From DATDAH01 sp963725155 (GTDB lineage Bacteria; Actinomycetota; Acidimicrobiia; Acidimicrobiales; DATDAH01): a stretch of 64,000 bases of DNA. Positions 24,715-33,878 of the stretch are shown here, one piece after another. A program made the translations under genes and the position numbers. A model generated the notes under the pieces. It was not told where the DNA came from, did no database searches, and saw only the letters and a list, made by a program, of their open reading frames with translations. Positions within the stretch are counted from its first letter, which is position 1. Each line of letters begins with the position of its first letter. The stretch covers positions 1 to 64,000 of the forward strand of contig CAVRXU010000001.1 of the NCBI GenBank assembly GCA_963725155.1, read 5' to 3'.

Positions 24715-25341
24715 GTGCCGCCGGACCCCACCGCCACCCGGGACAAGCTGCTCGACGCGGCCGCGGCTCTGTTCGCCGAGCGGGGCGTGGCCAATGTGTC
24801 CCTGGCCGAGATCGTGCGGGCCGCCGACCAGCGCAACACGTCGGCGCTGCACTACCACTTCGGTGGCCGGGACCAGGTCGTCGAGGCCATCCTGGCCCGC
24901 CACGTCCCCGCCCTGCGGGAGCGGCGCCTCGCCCTCCTGGCCACCGCGCAGGCGGCACCCGACGACGACGTCCGCTCGGTGGCCGAGGCGCTGGTACGGC
25001 CCGTGACCGAGTTGGCCCAACGGGGCTGGCGGGAGCGGGCCTACCTCCAGATCGGGGCTGAGCTGGCCGGCCAGCTCGACCGGACGACCCCGGAGATGCG
25101 GCACCAGTTCCGCCAGACCGCCGGTCCCGAGGTCATGGCCCTGCTGGCCGAGCGCTGCGCCGTGCCCGACGACGTCTGGCGGGCCCGGGCCCTCATCGGC
25201 AATGCCTTCGTCGGCCGGGCCGCCGCCGACTGGGCCCGCGCCCTCGACCGGGGCGGCGGCGACACCCTCCCCGACGACCGCTGGGTCGACAACCTCGTCG
25301 ACATGTTCGTCGCCATGATGACCACCCCCGTCACCCCCTGA
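24715..25341 (+). CDS. TetR family regulator
   Basis: 208 residues from GTG. DNA-binding domain at 8-55: TRDKLLDAAAALFAERGVAN, VSLAEIVRAADQRNTSALHY, HFGGRDQ. The N-S-ALHYHF recognition helix is of the type seen in regulators of fatty-acid or sterol genes. The ligand domain is helical with a C-terminal part resembling TetR_C. Follows the SDR gene; the two long hairpins at 25348-25467 end the transcript. Confidence 0.87.
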   Translation: MPPDPTATRDKLLDAAAALFAERGVANVSLAEIVRAADQRNTSALHYHFGGRDQVVEAILARHVPALRERRLALLATAQAAPDDDVRSVAEALVRPVTELAQRGWRERAYLQIGAELAGQLDRTTPEMRHQFRQTAGPEVMALLAERCAVPDDVWRARALIGNAFVGRAAADWARALDRGGGDTLPDDRWVDNLVDMFVAMMTTPVTP

Positions 25342-25347
25342 CCCACC

Positions 25348-25467
25348 CGTTCTGGTTGCACCTCCCCGCGGCCAGCGCGGTGGTGCAACCAGAACGATCA
25401 GGGCGACAGGTCGATGAGCCGTTCTGGTTGCACTCCGCGGCCAGCGCGGTGGGGTGCAACCAGAACG
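25348..25467. repeat. Two tandem long hairpins (gene-end palindromes)
   Basis: Copy 1 (25348-25396) and copy 2 (25420-25467) each have arms CGTTCTGGTTGCAC and GTGCAACCAGAACG around a shared CCGCGGCCAGCGCGGT-like interior. They lie between the convergent TetR and M24-like genes. Arms are perfect for 14-15 bp. Related hairpins occur at 46779, 47306, 53383, 53446 and 63445. Probable Rho-independent, U-tract-less terminators, or a dispersed palindrome family. Confidence 0.75.
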
Positions 25468-25468
25468 A

Positions 25469-26485
25469 TCAGGGGGCGAGGTGGGTGAGGCGTTCGGGGG
25501 CGTCGGGGGTGATGAGGACGGTGTCGGTGCCGAGGTAGCCGTCGAGCTCAGCGCGGATGCCGAGGACCATGCCGGCCCTCAGCGGTTCACCTTCGACCAG
25601 GGTCTCGACGCCGAGACCGACGCCGTAGAGGTCGAAGCCCAGGTCCTGGGGGACGGCCTCGCCGGCGCGGCACCGGTCGATCACGGCGTCCACGGCGGCC
25701 CGCCACTCGGCCCCGGGCGACGGTCCGCCGCCGCACACGCGGGTGCGGCCGGCGGCGGCCTCGTAGCCGGCGTAGGCCAGGGCACCCTCGAGGGGGACCA
25801 GGTCACCGTCGGCCAGGACCCCGCCGGAGCCGAACCGGCCCTCGGCGTTGGGGTGGCTGATGCCGTAGCGGCCCATCGCCTCGTGGAACGCACCCTTCAG
25901 CCGGGCCGAGTCGACCCCCGCCCGGATCTCCAGGGCGGCCGCCGTCAGCGCCCCCTCGGTCAGGGCCACGGCCGTGCGGATGCACTCGACCTCGGCCGGG
26001 AGCTTCACGGCTCGGACCCCCCGCATCAGGGACTCGCCGTCGACCAGCTCGGCGTCGGGGGCCAGGTGCCCCAGCAGCAGGGCCAGGCCCGACGACAGGC
26101 CGTCGGTGGCCACGACCTTCGCCTCGGCCAGCCCCGGGATGGCGGCGATGTCACCCACGATCGTGCGCGGGCTCCACGACAGGCCGCTCAGGTGCTCGTG
26201 CGGGATCTCCTCGGGTACGCCGTCGTCCCAGGTCGTGTGCAGCAGGTGGACCCCACCGTCGGCCCGCAGGGCACAGAACGGTGCCCACGCCGTGACCACC
26301 GCCCGCCAGATGGGTCGGTGCCCGGCCACGTACCGGGCGTTGCCCTGCCGGCCCAACAGCAGGAGGTCGACGCCGCCGTCCGCCATGGCGGCCAGCACCC
26401 GCTGGCGCCGGGCCGCTCGCAGCGCGGCGAAGTCGACGCCCGTACCGTCCTCCAACGCCATCGTCCCCCGCCCCACCGATCTCAT
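25469..26485 (-). CDS. Degenerate M24 (creatinase/prolidase-like) protein
   Basis: 338 residues from the ATG that overlaps the upstream M24 stop (ATGA). N-terminal creatinase-type domain (about 15-155, RQRVLAAMADGGVDLLLLGR) and a pita-bread domain (about 160-335). In active M24 enzymes five metal ligands (D, D, H, E, E) are needed. Here the first block reads LVPLEGALAYAGYEAAAGRT, with Asp changed and the second Asp missing; the HGxGL block is YGVGLGV without His, and the final Glu motifs are lost. It is probably non-catalytic, perhaps a partner subunit of the neighbouring enzyme. Confidence 0.8.
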   Translation of the reverse strand: MRSVGRGTMALEDGTGVDFAALRAARRQRVLAAMADGGVDLLLLGRQGNARYVAGHRPIWRAVVTAWAPFCALRADGGVHLLHTTWDDGVPEEIPHEHLSGLSWSPRTIVGDIAAIPGLAEAKVVATDGLSSGLALLLGHLAPDAELVDGESLMRGVRAVKLPAEVECIRTAVALTEGALTAAALEIRAGVDSARLKGAFHEAMGRYGISHPNAEGRFGSGGVLADGDLVPLEGALAYAGYEAAAGRTRVCGGGPSPGAEWRAAVDAVIDRCRAGEAVPQDLGFDLYGVGLGVETLVEGEPLRAGMVLGIRAELDGYLGTDTVLITPDAPERLTHLAP

Positions 26486-27684
26486 GCCACGGGCTCCTCG
26501 GGGTAGGCGCTGATGCGCTCGTGGCCGTCCTCGGTGATCACGACCAGCTCCTCGCAGCGCCAACCGGCATGGCCGTCCTCCCAGGTCACCGGCTCGATGA
26601 CCACGGTCATGCCCGGCTCCAGCACCAGCTGCTCGTCGTAGGCCTGGCCCTTGTCCGAGCCGATGTGCTGCATCTCCCCGCCCTCCAGGCCCAGCGTGTG
26701 ACCGAGGAAGAAGTGGTCCAACCACGGCTTCGTGCCCCCGTTGACCTCCGTCGCCACCCGAGTGAGCACGTCGGCGGTGACCCCGGGCCGCAGCTCGGCC
26801 AGGACGGCGGCGGTGATGGCCTCCCACCGCTCGTGCAGGTCGTGGCGCACCGCGCTCACCGGGCCGACCACCCAGGTCCGGCCGACGTCGGAGGCGTAGC
26901 CCTCGTAGCCCGACACGGTGTCGGTCCAGATCACCTCGCCCTCGGAGAGCACGTGGTCGGTCGTGACCAGGTTGAACGGGATGTCGCCGTTCGTGCTCCA
27001 CGGCCCGTCGGCGATCCGGTCGGGCATGGGCTGGAAGACCGGGTCCAGGAAGTTGGTCGTCGCCCCCTGCTGGAACAGCGCGGACAGGTAGGCCCCGCTC
27101 AGCTCCGACGCCCGGACGCCGGGTCGGACCATCGCCTCGACCGCCCGGGTGGCGACCTCGTTCATGCGCCACGACCGGCGTAGGCACTCGACCTCGTCCG
27201 CGGTCTTGTGCAAGCGGGCGGCGGTGAAGAGCGGGCCGGCGTCGACCAGCTCGGCCCCGGCCAGGACCCGGGGGAACGCCGACCACATCGGCATCGTGTA
27301 GTCGTCGACGGCGACCCGGCCTGTGGCCGCTCCGAGCAGGTCGACCACCGTCGTGGCCATCGCCACCGCCCCCGCCTCGGTCTCGGGCCGGAAGGGGGTA
27401 TGGACGTGGTCAGCCGGGAGCTCGTCCGGCGCGCTCGCCGGGTAGGGCGTGAACAGGTGGGGCCACGGGTCGTCGGCCAGCACGACGGCGACCGGGCGCC
27501 GGGCAAAGGTCCGTCCCGTGTCGACGGCCGGCGAATGGGCCCCGGTGCCGTAGAGCACGCCTCCCGTGGTGAGGGCGACGACGGCGTCGACCCCCTCCCC
27601 GGCCATCTGGTCCCGCAGCTTGGCCACCCGGTCGGCCCGCATCCGGGCGAGGTCGAGGGAGAACGGCGCTGGCTGCCCCGACAT
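26482..27684 (-). CDS. M24 metallopeptidase (aminopeptidase P/creatinase-like)
   Basis: 400 residues. Creatinase N-domain (about 20-160), then pita-bread domain with complete ligands: Asp pair in IWTDTVSGYEGYASDVGRTW, His in LGHTLGLEGGEMQHIG, Glu in MTVVIEPVTWEDG and Glu in WRCEELVVIT. It should be a di-metal peptidase or amidinohydrolase-type hydrolase in the cytoplasm. First gene of a two-gene operon with the degenerate paralogue. The start lies at the very end of the minus transcript next to the divergent amidohydrolase (22 bp gap). Confidence 0.87.
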   Translation of the reverse strand: MSGQPAPFSLDLARMRADRVAKLRDQMAGEGVDAVVALTTGGVLYGTGAHSPAVDTGRTFARRPVAVVLADDPWPHLFTPYPASAPDELPADHVHTPFRPETEAGAVAMATTVVDLLGAATGRVAVDDYTMPMWSAFPRVLAGAELVDAGPLFTAARLHKTADEVECLRRSWRMNEVATRAVEAMVRPGVRASELSGAYLSALFQQGATTNFLDPVFQPMPDRIADGPWSTNGDIPFNLVTTDHVLSEGEVIWTDTVSGYEGYASDVGRTWVVGPVSAVRHDLHERWEAITAAVLAELRPGVTADVLTRVATEVNGGTKPWLDHFFLGHTLGLEGGEMQHIGSDKGQAYDEQLVLEPGMTVVIEPVTWEDGHAGWRCEELVVITEDGHERISAYPEEPVA

Positions 27685-27699
27685 AATGGGGTTACATTA
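27684..27699. promoter_or_regulatory. Palindrome in divergent promoter
   Basis: Arms TAATG and CATTA around GGGTTA, in the 22-bp gap between divergent M24 and amidohydrolase genes. The gap is so short that both transcripts may be nearly leaderless. A shared operator is possible; the TetR at 24715 is the nearest candidate regulator. Confidence 0.4.
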
Positions 27700-27706
27700 G
27701 CACCCG

Positions 27707-29143
27707 ATGGGGCACGAGAGGACCGAGTCCGCGGCCGAGATCCGGGCTCGTCTGTCCCACCCGGTCGTCGACGGCGACGGCCATCTGATCGAGTACCTGC
27801 CCGCTCTGGCCGGCTACCTCCGAGAGGAGGGCGTCGACCCGGCCCGGCCCACCGTCCAACGTCTGCTCCCCGGCCGGTTCGGCCCCGACGCGGACTGGTA
27901 CGGGGCCAGCCCCGAGGACCGGGCCCGCCTCCGCATCGCCCGGCCCCCGTGGTGGGGCGCGCCCGCCCGCAACACCCGCGACCTGGCCACGGCCCTGTTC
28001 CCCAGCCTCCTCCGCGAGCGCCTCGACGAGTTCGGCATCGACGTCAGCGTCGTCTACCCGAGCATGGGCCTGGCCTTCCTCCACCTCGAGGACGCCGACG
28101 AGCGGGCCGGAGCCTGCCGGGCCCTCAACCGGTACTGCCGGGAGCAGTTCGACGCCCACCGCGACCGCCTCGTGCCCGTGGCCGCCATCCCCATGCACAC
28201 GCCCGAGGAGGCCGTGGAGGCCCTCGACCACGCCGTGGGGACCCTCGGCTTCAAGGCCGTGCTCCTCGCCGGGTACGTCCAGCGCCCGGTCGAGGGCGTG
28301 TCCGCCGACGCCGCCCCGTGGGCTCGCTGGATCGACACCTACGGCCTCGACAGCGCCCACGACTACGACCCCGTGTGGGCCCGCTGCCGGGACCTGAAGG
28401 TGGCGGTGGCCTTCCACTCCGGCTCGATCGGCTGGGGCAGCCGCGTCTCGCCGTCCAACTACATGCTCAACCACATCGGCCACCTGGCCGAGGGCCAGCA
28501 CGCGCTGGCCAAGTCACTGTTCCTCGGTGGGGTCACCCGGCGCTTCCCCGAACTGCGCTTCGCCTTCCTGGAGGGCGGGGTGGCCTGGGCCGCCGCCCTC
28601 TACGCCGACCTCGTCGGGCACTGGGAGAAACGCAACCGGGACGCCATGGCCCACCTCGACCCCGCGGGCATCGATCGGGCCGTCCTGATGGAGCTGGTCG
28701 GGGCCCACGCCCCCAAGGTCGACATCGACCCTGCCCTCAGCACCCTCCCCCGCCGCACCGAGGACCCCCGCCACCTCGACGAGTTCGCGGCCTGCGCCAT
28801 CGAGGCCGCCGATGACATCGCCGAGCTCTTCGCCACGCCGTTCTTCTTCGGCTGCGAGGCTGACGACCCAATGGTGCGTATGGCGTTCGACACGGCGGCC
28901 AACCCCTTCGGCTCACGCCTGAAAGCGGTGTTCGGCTCCGACATCTCCCACTGGGACGTGCCGGACATGGCCGACGTGCTCTGCGAGGCCCACGAACTGG
29001 TCGAGCACGGCCTCATCGACAATGACGGCTTCCGGGACTTCGTCTTCACCAACCCGGTGCGCTTCTTCACCGACGTGAACCCGGACTTCTTCGAGGGCAC
29101 CGTCGTGGCCGATGCCGTACGCGACCTGAACGCCGCCCAGTGA
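27707..29143 (+). CDS. Amidohydrolase family protein (amidohydrolase_2)
   Basis: 478 residues. TIM-barrel metal hydrolase of the ACMSD/amidohydrolase_2 group: N-terminal VVDGDGHLIEYLPAL (DGH in place of HxH, as in many members), SVVYPSMGLAFLHL, VAFHSGSIGWGS with a central His, FLEGGVAWAAALYADLVGHW and the C-terminal GSDISHWD with the metal-binding Asp. Likely a decarboxylase or hydrolase acting on a ring-derived acid. Its stop overlaps the next gene's GTG (GTGA), forming an operon of three. Confidence 0.85.
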   Translation: MGHERTESAAEIRARLSHPVVDGDGHLIEYLPALAGYLREEGVDPARPTVQRLLPGRFGPDADWYGASPEDRARLRIARPPWWGAPARNTRDLATALFPSLLRERLDEFGIDVSVVYPSMGLAFLHLEDADERAGACRALNRYCREQFDAHRDRLVPVAAIPMHTPEEAVEALDHAVGTLGFKAVLLAGYVQRPVEGVSADAAPWARWIDTYGLDSAHDYDPVWARCRDLKVAVAFHSGSIGWGSRVSPSNYMLNHIGHLAEGQHALAKSLFLGGVTRRFPELRFAFLEGGVAWAAALYADLVGHWEKRNRDAMAHLDPAGIDRAVLMELVGAHAPKVDIDPALSTLPRRTEDPRHLDEFAACAIEAADDIAELFATPFFFGCEADDPMVRMAFDTAANPFGSRLKAVFGSDISHWDVPDMADVLCEAHELVEHGLIDNDGFRDFVFTNPVRFFTDVNPDFFEGTVVADAVRDLNAAQ

Positions 29144-30840
29144 GCCACGACCTGGTCATCCGGGGCGGGATCCTTCTCGACGGCACCGGGGCGCCCGGCC
29201 GACTGGCCGACGTGGCGGTGCAGGCCGGCCGCATCGTCGCCCTCGGCACCGTGGCCGACGAGGGCGTCGAGACCATTGACGCCACCGGCCGGGTCGTGGC
29301 CCCCGGGTTCATCGACCTCCACACCCACTACGACGCCCAGCTCCTGTGGGATCCGGCCGCGACGCCGTCCCCGCTGCACGGGGTGACCACGGTCCTCGGG
29401 GGCAACTGCGGGTTCACCATCGCCCCCCTGGCCGAGGGGGACGCCGACTACATCCGTCAGATGATGGCGGTGGTCGAGGGGATGCCCCTGGCCTCCCTCG
29501 AGGCGGGCCCGGCGTGGGACTGGCACGGCTTCGACGAGTGGCTGGACCGCCTCGACGGCGCCATCGCCGTGAACGCCGGCTTCCTGGTCGGTCACTCCAC
29601 CATCCGCCGCGCCGTCATGGGCGACGCCGCCGTCACCGACGAGGCCGACGCCGACCAGGTCGAGGCCATGGCGGGCGAGGTCCACCGCGCTATCGAGGCC
29701 GGCGCGCTCGGCTTCTCCTCTTCGTGGGGCGAGGCCCACCGGGACGGCGACGGCCACCTCGTGCCGTCCCTGGCCGCCCACCGGGACGAGCTGGTCGCCC
29801 TCGCCGCCGCCGCCGGGGCCCACGACGGCACCACCCTCGAGTTCATCCCCTGCGTCGGCGAGATCCCCGAGGATCGGATGGCGCTCATGGCCGACATGGC
29901 CGCCGCCGCCGGTCGTGCGCTGAACTGGAACCTGCTGGGCAGCCTGTCCCCGGTCGAGATCTACGAGCAGCAGCTGGCCGCGTCCGACGTGGCCGCCGAA
30001 CGGGGCGCCACCGTCGTCGCCCTCGCCCTCCCCGACGTTATGCGTCTGCGCATGGGCCCGGTCCTGGACGCTCTCACCACCTTCGCCGAGGTGGCCGCCG
30101 TGCCGATCGACGAGCGGCGCCGGGCGGTGGCCGACCCCGCCACCCGAGCCCGCCTGCGGGACGAGGCGGAGCGGGCGGGCAAGGGCCCACTGGCGGCCCT
30201 CGCCGACGGCTCGCTCGTCGAGATCGCCGAGTCCGACCACTGGGGCGGCCGCACGCTGGCCGAGGTGGCCGCCGCCGTCGGTGTGGACACGGTCGACGTG
30301 CTCATCGACGTGGTCCTGATCGACGGCGCGGCCCTGACGATGGTCCTGCCCACCCTCGTGCCCTCCTTGGGCGCCACCGACGAGGGCTGGGCCGCCCGGG
30401 TCGCGGTCTGGCAGGACCCCCGGGTCCGCCTCGGCGGTTCGGACGCCGGCGCCCACGCCGACATGATGTGCCACGCCAACTACCCCACGGTCGTCCTGGG
30501 TGAGGTCGTCCGGGACCGGGGCCTGCTGACCCTCGAGGAGGCCGTGCGCATGATGACCGACGAGCCGGCCCGGCTCTACGGGCTGAAGGACCGGGGTCGC
30601 GTCGCCGTGGGGGCCCACGCCGACCTGGTGGTCTTCGACCCGGCCACGGTCGGCTCGAAGCCGGCCCGGGCCCGCTACGACCTCCCGGCCAACGGCCTTC
30701 GTCTCTACGCGGAGGCGCGGGGGATGGAACACGTCATCGTCGGTGGGACCGAGATCGTCCGCCACGGCGAGGTGACCGGCGCCTGCCCGGGCACGGTCCT
30801 GCGCAGCGGCGTCGACACCGAGACGGCGGTTGCGCCGTGA
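29140..30840 (+). CDS. N-acyl-D-amino-acid deacylase family amidohydrolase
   Basis: 566 residues from a GTG overlapping the previous stop. N-terminal beta-sandwich (DLVIRGGILLDGTGAPGR), then the metal site APGFIDLHTHYDAQLLWDPA, GGNCGFTIAPL with the conserved Cys, HSTIRRAVMG, GALGFSSSWGEAH and the late GGSDAGAHADMMCHANYPT segment. This matches D-aminoacylase-type zinc enzymes (amidohydrolase_3). The substrate is probably an N-acyl or cyclic amide; with its neighbours it may handle a peptide-like or N-acylated compound. Confidence 0.87.
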   Translation: MSHDLVIRGGILLDGTGAPGRLADVAVQAGRIVALGTVADEGVETIDATGRVVAPGFIDLHTHYDAQLLWDPAATPSPLHGVTTVLGGNCGFTIAPLAEGDADYIRQMMAVVEGMPLASLEAGPAWDWHGFDEWLDRLDGAIAVNAGFLVGHSTIRRAVMGDAAVTDEADADQVEAMAGEVHRAIEAGALGFSSSWGEAHRDGDGHLVPSLAAHRDELVALAAAAGAHDGTTLEFIPCVGEIPEDRMALMADMAAAAGRALNWNLLGSLSPVEIYEQQLAASDVAAERGATVVALALPDVMRLRMGPVLDALTTFAEVAAVPIDERRRAVADPATRARLRDEAERAGKGPLAALADGSLVEIAESDHWGGRTLAEVAAAVGVDTVDVLIDVVLIDGAALTMVLPTLVPSLGATDEGWAARVAVWQDPRVRLGGSDAGAHADMMCHANYPTVVLGEVVRDRGLLTLEEAVRMMTDEPARLYGLKDRGRVAVGAHADLVVFDPATVGSKPARARYDLPANGLRLYAEARGMEHVIVGGTEIVRHGEVTGACPGTVLRSGVDTETAVAP

Positions 30841-31670
30841 GCGCCCCGAATCGGGTCGCCCTGGTCACCGGGGCCAGCCGCGGCATCGGCAAGGCCTGCG
30901 CCATCGAGCTGGCCAAGGTCGGCTACGACGTCGCCATCAGCGCCCGCACCGTCACCGAAGGCGAGCCCCGCGAGCACTCGTCCACCGTGAAGAAGTCCGA
31001 CACCCGGCCGCTCCCGGGCAGCCTGGCCACCACTGCCGAGCTCATCGAGGCCGAGGGGCGCCAGGCCCTCCCCGTGGCCGCCGACCTCACCGACCGCGCC
31101 ACCCTGACGGCCGCCGCGACCAGGGTCCTCGACGAGTGGGGGCGGGTCGACGTCCTGGTCAACAACGGGCGCTACATCGGCCCCGGGCACATGGACCGCC
31201 TGCTCGACACCCCCATCGAGCTGCTCGACCGTCACCTCGAGGCCAACGCCCTGGCCCCGCTCGTGCTCATCCAGGCGCTCCTGCCCGCCATGGTCGAGCG
31301 GGGCTCCGGGCTGATCGTGAACATGACGTCCGACGTGGCCTGGACCGATCCCCCCGGTCCGGCCGGCGAAGGCGGCTGGGGCCTCGGCTACGCCATGTCC
31401 AAGGGGGCCCTGCACCGGGTCGCGGGGATCCTGGCCCACGAGGTGGCCGGCACCGGCGTCCACGTGGTCAACGTCTCCCCCGGCTTCGTCGCCACCGAGC
31501 GCATGGTCATGGACATGGCCGAGTTCGGCTTCGACGCCTCGATGGGGGCGACGCCGACCTCGGTGGGGGTGGTCGTGGCCTGGTTGGCCACTGATGACCA
31601 TGCCGCAGCCCACCACGGCGCCACCGTGGCCGCCCAGACCTTCGGCCCCGAGCTGGGCCTGTCCGGCTGA
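30837..31670 (+). CDS. SDR family oxidoreductase
   Basis: 277 residues from GTG overlapping the deacylase stop. TGASRGIGKA (about 11-20), NNGRYIG, Ser in NMTSDVAW and YAMSKGALHR with Tyr/Lys. An insertion of about 30 residues after the second strand (EPREHSSTVKKSDTRPLPGS) is longer than in classical SDRs. The 3' end of the gene (31617-31673) is repeated at 33910-33965. Confidence 0.87.
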   Translation: MSAPNRVALVTGASRGIGKACAIELAKVGYDVAISARTVTEGEPREHSSTVKKSDTRPLPGSLATTAELIEAEGRQALPVAADLTDRATLTAAATRVLDEWGRVDVLVNNGRYIGPGHMDRLLDTPIELLDRHLEANALAPLVLIQALLPAMVERGSGLIVNMTSDVAWTDPPGPAGEGGWGLGYAMSKGALHRVAGILAHEVAGTGVHVVNVSPGFVATERMVMDMAEFGFDASMGATPTSVGVVVAWLATDDHAAAHHGATVAAQTFGPELGLSG

Positions 31671-31796
31671 CCAGGGCGGCGACCAACAGGGTCGACTCGC
31701 GCCAGAACCCTTGGGCACGCACGGGACGAGCCGGCAACGGTCACGGCCCACAGGCTCGCACCGTTGCGCCGGTTTCGGGTCCTTCGGCCCTCCCGG
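31617..31796 (+). repeat. Left copies of two short direct repeats (A then B)
   Basis: Repeat A (31617-31673) is the 3' end of the SDR gene and recurs with one change at 33910-33965. Repeat B (31770-31796, containing GTCCTTCGGCCCTCCCGG) recurs with slight changes at 33879-33905. On the left the order is A-B, on the right B-A; both are direct. They bracket the PCMT-esterase fusion gene. Confidence 0.75.
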
Positions 31797-31827
31797 TCGC
31801 CCTCGCCCAGGTCCAGGCTGGTCGGTG

Positions 31828-33864
31828 ATGTCGACCATCTTCGACGACCGGGAGCACGCCCGGCGACGGGCGCTCATGGTCGAGCGGGACCTGGCGGCGC
31901 GAAACCTCCGCGATGGGAGGGTGCTGGCGGCGATGGGCTCGGTGGCCCGCGAGAAGTTCCTCCCGCCGGATCTGGCCGAGTTCGCCTACGAGGACTGCCC
32001 GCTGCCCATCGGCTCGGGCCAGACCATCTCCCAGCCCTACATCGTGGCCCTCATGGCCGAGGCGGCCGAGCTCGGGCCAGGTGACCGGGTGCTGGAGATC
32101 GGCACCGGGTCGGGCTACGGCGCCGCGGTGCTCAGCCGGGTGGCCGGCGAGGTCTGGACCGTCGAGCGCCACTGCGACCTCGCCGACGAGGCCCGTCGCC
32201 GCCTGGCCGCCGCCGGGTGCGACAACACCTTCGTCCGGGCGGGCGACGGGACCCTGGGCTGGCCTGAGGCCGCCCCGTTCGACGCCATCGTCGTCACCGC
32301 CGGTGGCCCGGTCGTCCCCCAGGCGCTGGTCGAGCAGCTGGCGGACGGCGGACGGCTGATCATCCCGGTCGGCCCCGAGACGCGGTCCCAACACCTGGTG
32401 CGGGCCCGGAGGCGGGGTGACGAACTGGTCAACGAGGACCTCGGTCCCGTGCGCTTCGTCCCGCTCATCGGGGCCGAGGGCTGGGCCAGCCCGTCGGATC
32501 AGGGCCCGGTGCCGCCTCCGCCGGTGGCGCCCACGATCGTGCCCACTGCCGCCAGGGGCGGGGCCCACGGGGTCACCACGCTGGTGCACGAGTCGGCGCA
32601 GCCCTTCACCTCGATCGGCGAGGTCGACCTCGAACCGCTGCTGGAGCGGATCGGCAACTGCTCGGTCGTCCTGCTAGGCGAGGCCTCCCACGGGACCTCG
32701 GAGTTCTACGCCTTTCGGGATCGTCTCACCCGGGAGCTGATCGTGCGCAAGGGCTTCACCGCCGTCGCCGTCGAGGCCGACTGGCCCGACGCGGCCCGGA
32801 TCGACGCGTACATCCGTCACCGACCGCCGTCGCCGCCGCCCTTCGAGATATTCGCCCGGTTCCCGACCTGGATGTGGCGCAACCGGGAGGTGAGCCGGCT
32901 GGTGGACTGGCTGCACGACCACAACGGTGGGGTCGATGACCCGGACCGCCGGGTCAGCTTCCACGGCCTCGACCTCTACAGCCTCTACACCTCCCGCGAT
33001 GCAGTGCTGGCCTACCTCGACCGGGTCGACCCCGCCGCCGCGGCGGCGGCCCGCACGCGGTATGGGTGCCTGTCGCCCTGGGAGCACGACCCGGCCCAGT
33101 ACGGGCGGGCCGTGCTCACCGGCGGGTTCCGGGGTTGCGAGGACGGGGTGGTGGCGACGCTCACGGACCTGTTGAAGGCCCGGCTGGAGTACGCCGAGGG
33201 CGATCAGGTCGCCTTCGTCGAGGCCGCCCAGAACGCCGCCGTGGTGGCCAACGCCGAGCGCTACTACCGGGTCATGTACTACGGCTCTCGGGAATCCTGG
33301 AACCTGCGGGACCAGCACATGTTCGAGACCCTGCGCCTGGTGCGTTCCCACCGCCGCCCCGACGTCAAGGTCGTCGTGTGGGAGCACAACTCTCACATCG
33401 GTGACGCCTCCGCCACCGAGATGGGCGCCCGCGGCGAGCACAACGTCGGCCAACTGGCCCGGGGCGAGTACGGCGACGACGTGTACCTGGTCGGGTTCGG
33501 CACCGATCACGGCGAGGTGGCGGCGGCCTCGGAGTGGGGTGGGCCGATGCAGCACAAGGCCGTTCGCCCCGCCCACCCCGAGAGTTACGAGCGGATCTGC
33601 CACGACACCGGGGTGCCGGCGTTCCTCCTGCACCTGCGGGAGCCGACGCGGCCCGAGGTGTGCGAGGAACTGGCTGCACCGCGACTGGAGCGGGCCATCG
33701 GTGTCATCTACCGGCCCGAGACCGAGCTCCAGAGCCACTACTTCCAGGCGTCGCTCCCCCACCAGTTCGACGAGTACGTGTGGATAGACGAGACGTCGGC
33801 GGTCACCCCGTTGGCCGCCCACCACCTGGCGGGCGTGCCCGACACCTATCCATTCGGCCTCTGA
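31828..33864 (+). CDS. Protein-L-isoaspartate methyltransferase/erythromycin esterase fusion
   Basis: 678 residues from ATG. Domain 1 (about 1-220) is PCMT: IGSGQTISQPYIVALMAEAA, SAM motif VLEIGTGSGYGAAVL, then DAIVVTAGGP and GGRLIIPVG. Domain 2 (about 255-670) is erythromycin esterase-like: VVLLGEASHGTSEFYAFRDR, FTAVAVEADWPDAARIDAYI, VVWEHNSHIGDASATEMG and NVGQLARGEYGDD, with the conserved Glu/His pairs of Ere enzymes. The linker is Pro-rich. Both halves look complete. Repair of damaged proteins joined to an ester-cleaving domain; actual antibiotic resistance is not implied. Confidence 0.87.
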   Translation: MSTIFDDREHARRRALMVERDLAARNLRDGRVLAAMGSVAREKFLPPDLAEFAYEDCPLPIGSGQTISQPYIVALMAEAAELGPGDRVLEIGTGSGYGAAVLSRVAGEVWTVERHCDLADEARRRLAAAGCDNTFVRAGDGTLGWPEAAPFDAIVVTAGGPVVPQALVEQLADGGRLIIPVGPETRSQHLVRARRRGDELVNEDLGPVRFVPLIGAEGWASPSDQGPVPPPPVAPTIVPTAARGGAHGVTTLVHESAQPFTSIGEVDLEPLLERIGNCSVVLLGEASHGTSEFYAFRDRLTRELIVRKGFTAVAVEADWPDAARIDAYIRHRPPSPPPFEIFARFPTWMWRNREVSRLVDWLHDHNGGVDDPDRRVSFHGLDLYSLYTSRDAVLAYLDRVDPAAAAAARTRYGCLSPWEHDPAQYGRAVLTGGFRGCEDGVVATLTDLLKARLEYAEGDQVAFVEAAQNAAVVANAERYYRVMYYGSRESWNLRDQHMFETLRLVRSHRRPDVKVVVWEHNSHIGDASATEMGARGEHNVGQLARGEYGDDVYLVGFGTDHGEVAAASEWGGPMQHKAVRPAHPESYERICHDTGVPAFLLHLREPTRPEVCEELAAPRLERAIGVIYRPETELQSHYFQASLPHQFDEYVWIDETSAVTPLAAHHLAGVPDTYPFGL

Positions 33865-33878
33865 GCCCCGCCCGCCTC

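Noticed and set aside
25348..25467. Short CRISPR-like array
   Set aside because: Only two units, each a self-complementary hairpin, no spacer diversity and no cas genes.
28600..30765. 721-codon minus-strand frame opposite the amidohydrolase and deacylase genes
   Set aside because: High-GC antisense frame with no protein-like pattern; both plus-strand genes carry clear family motifs.
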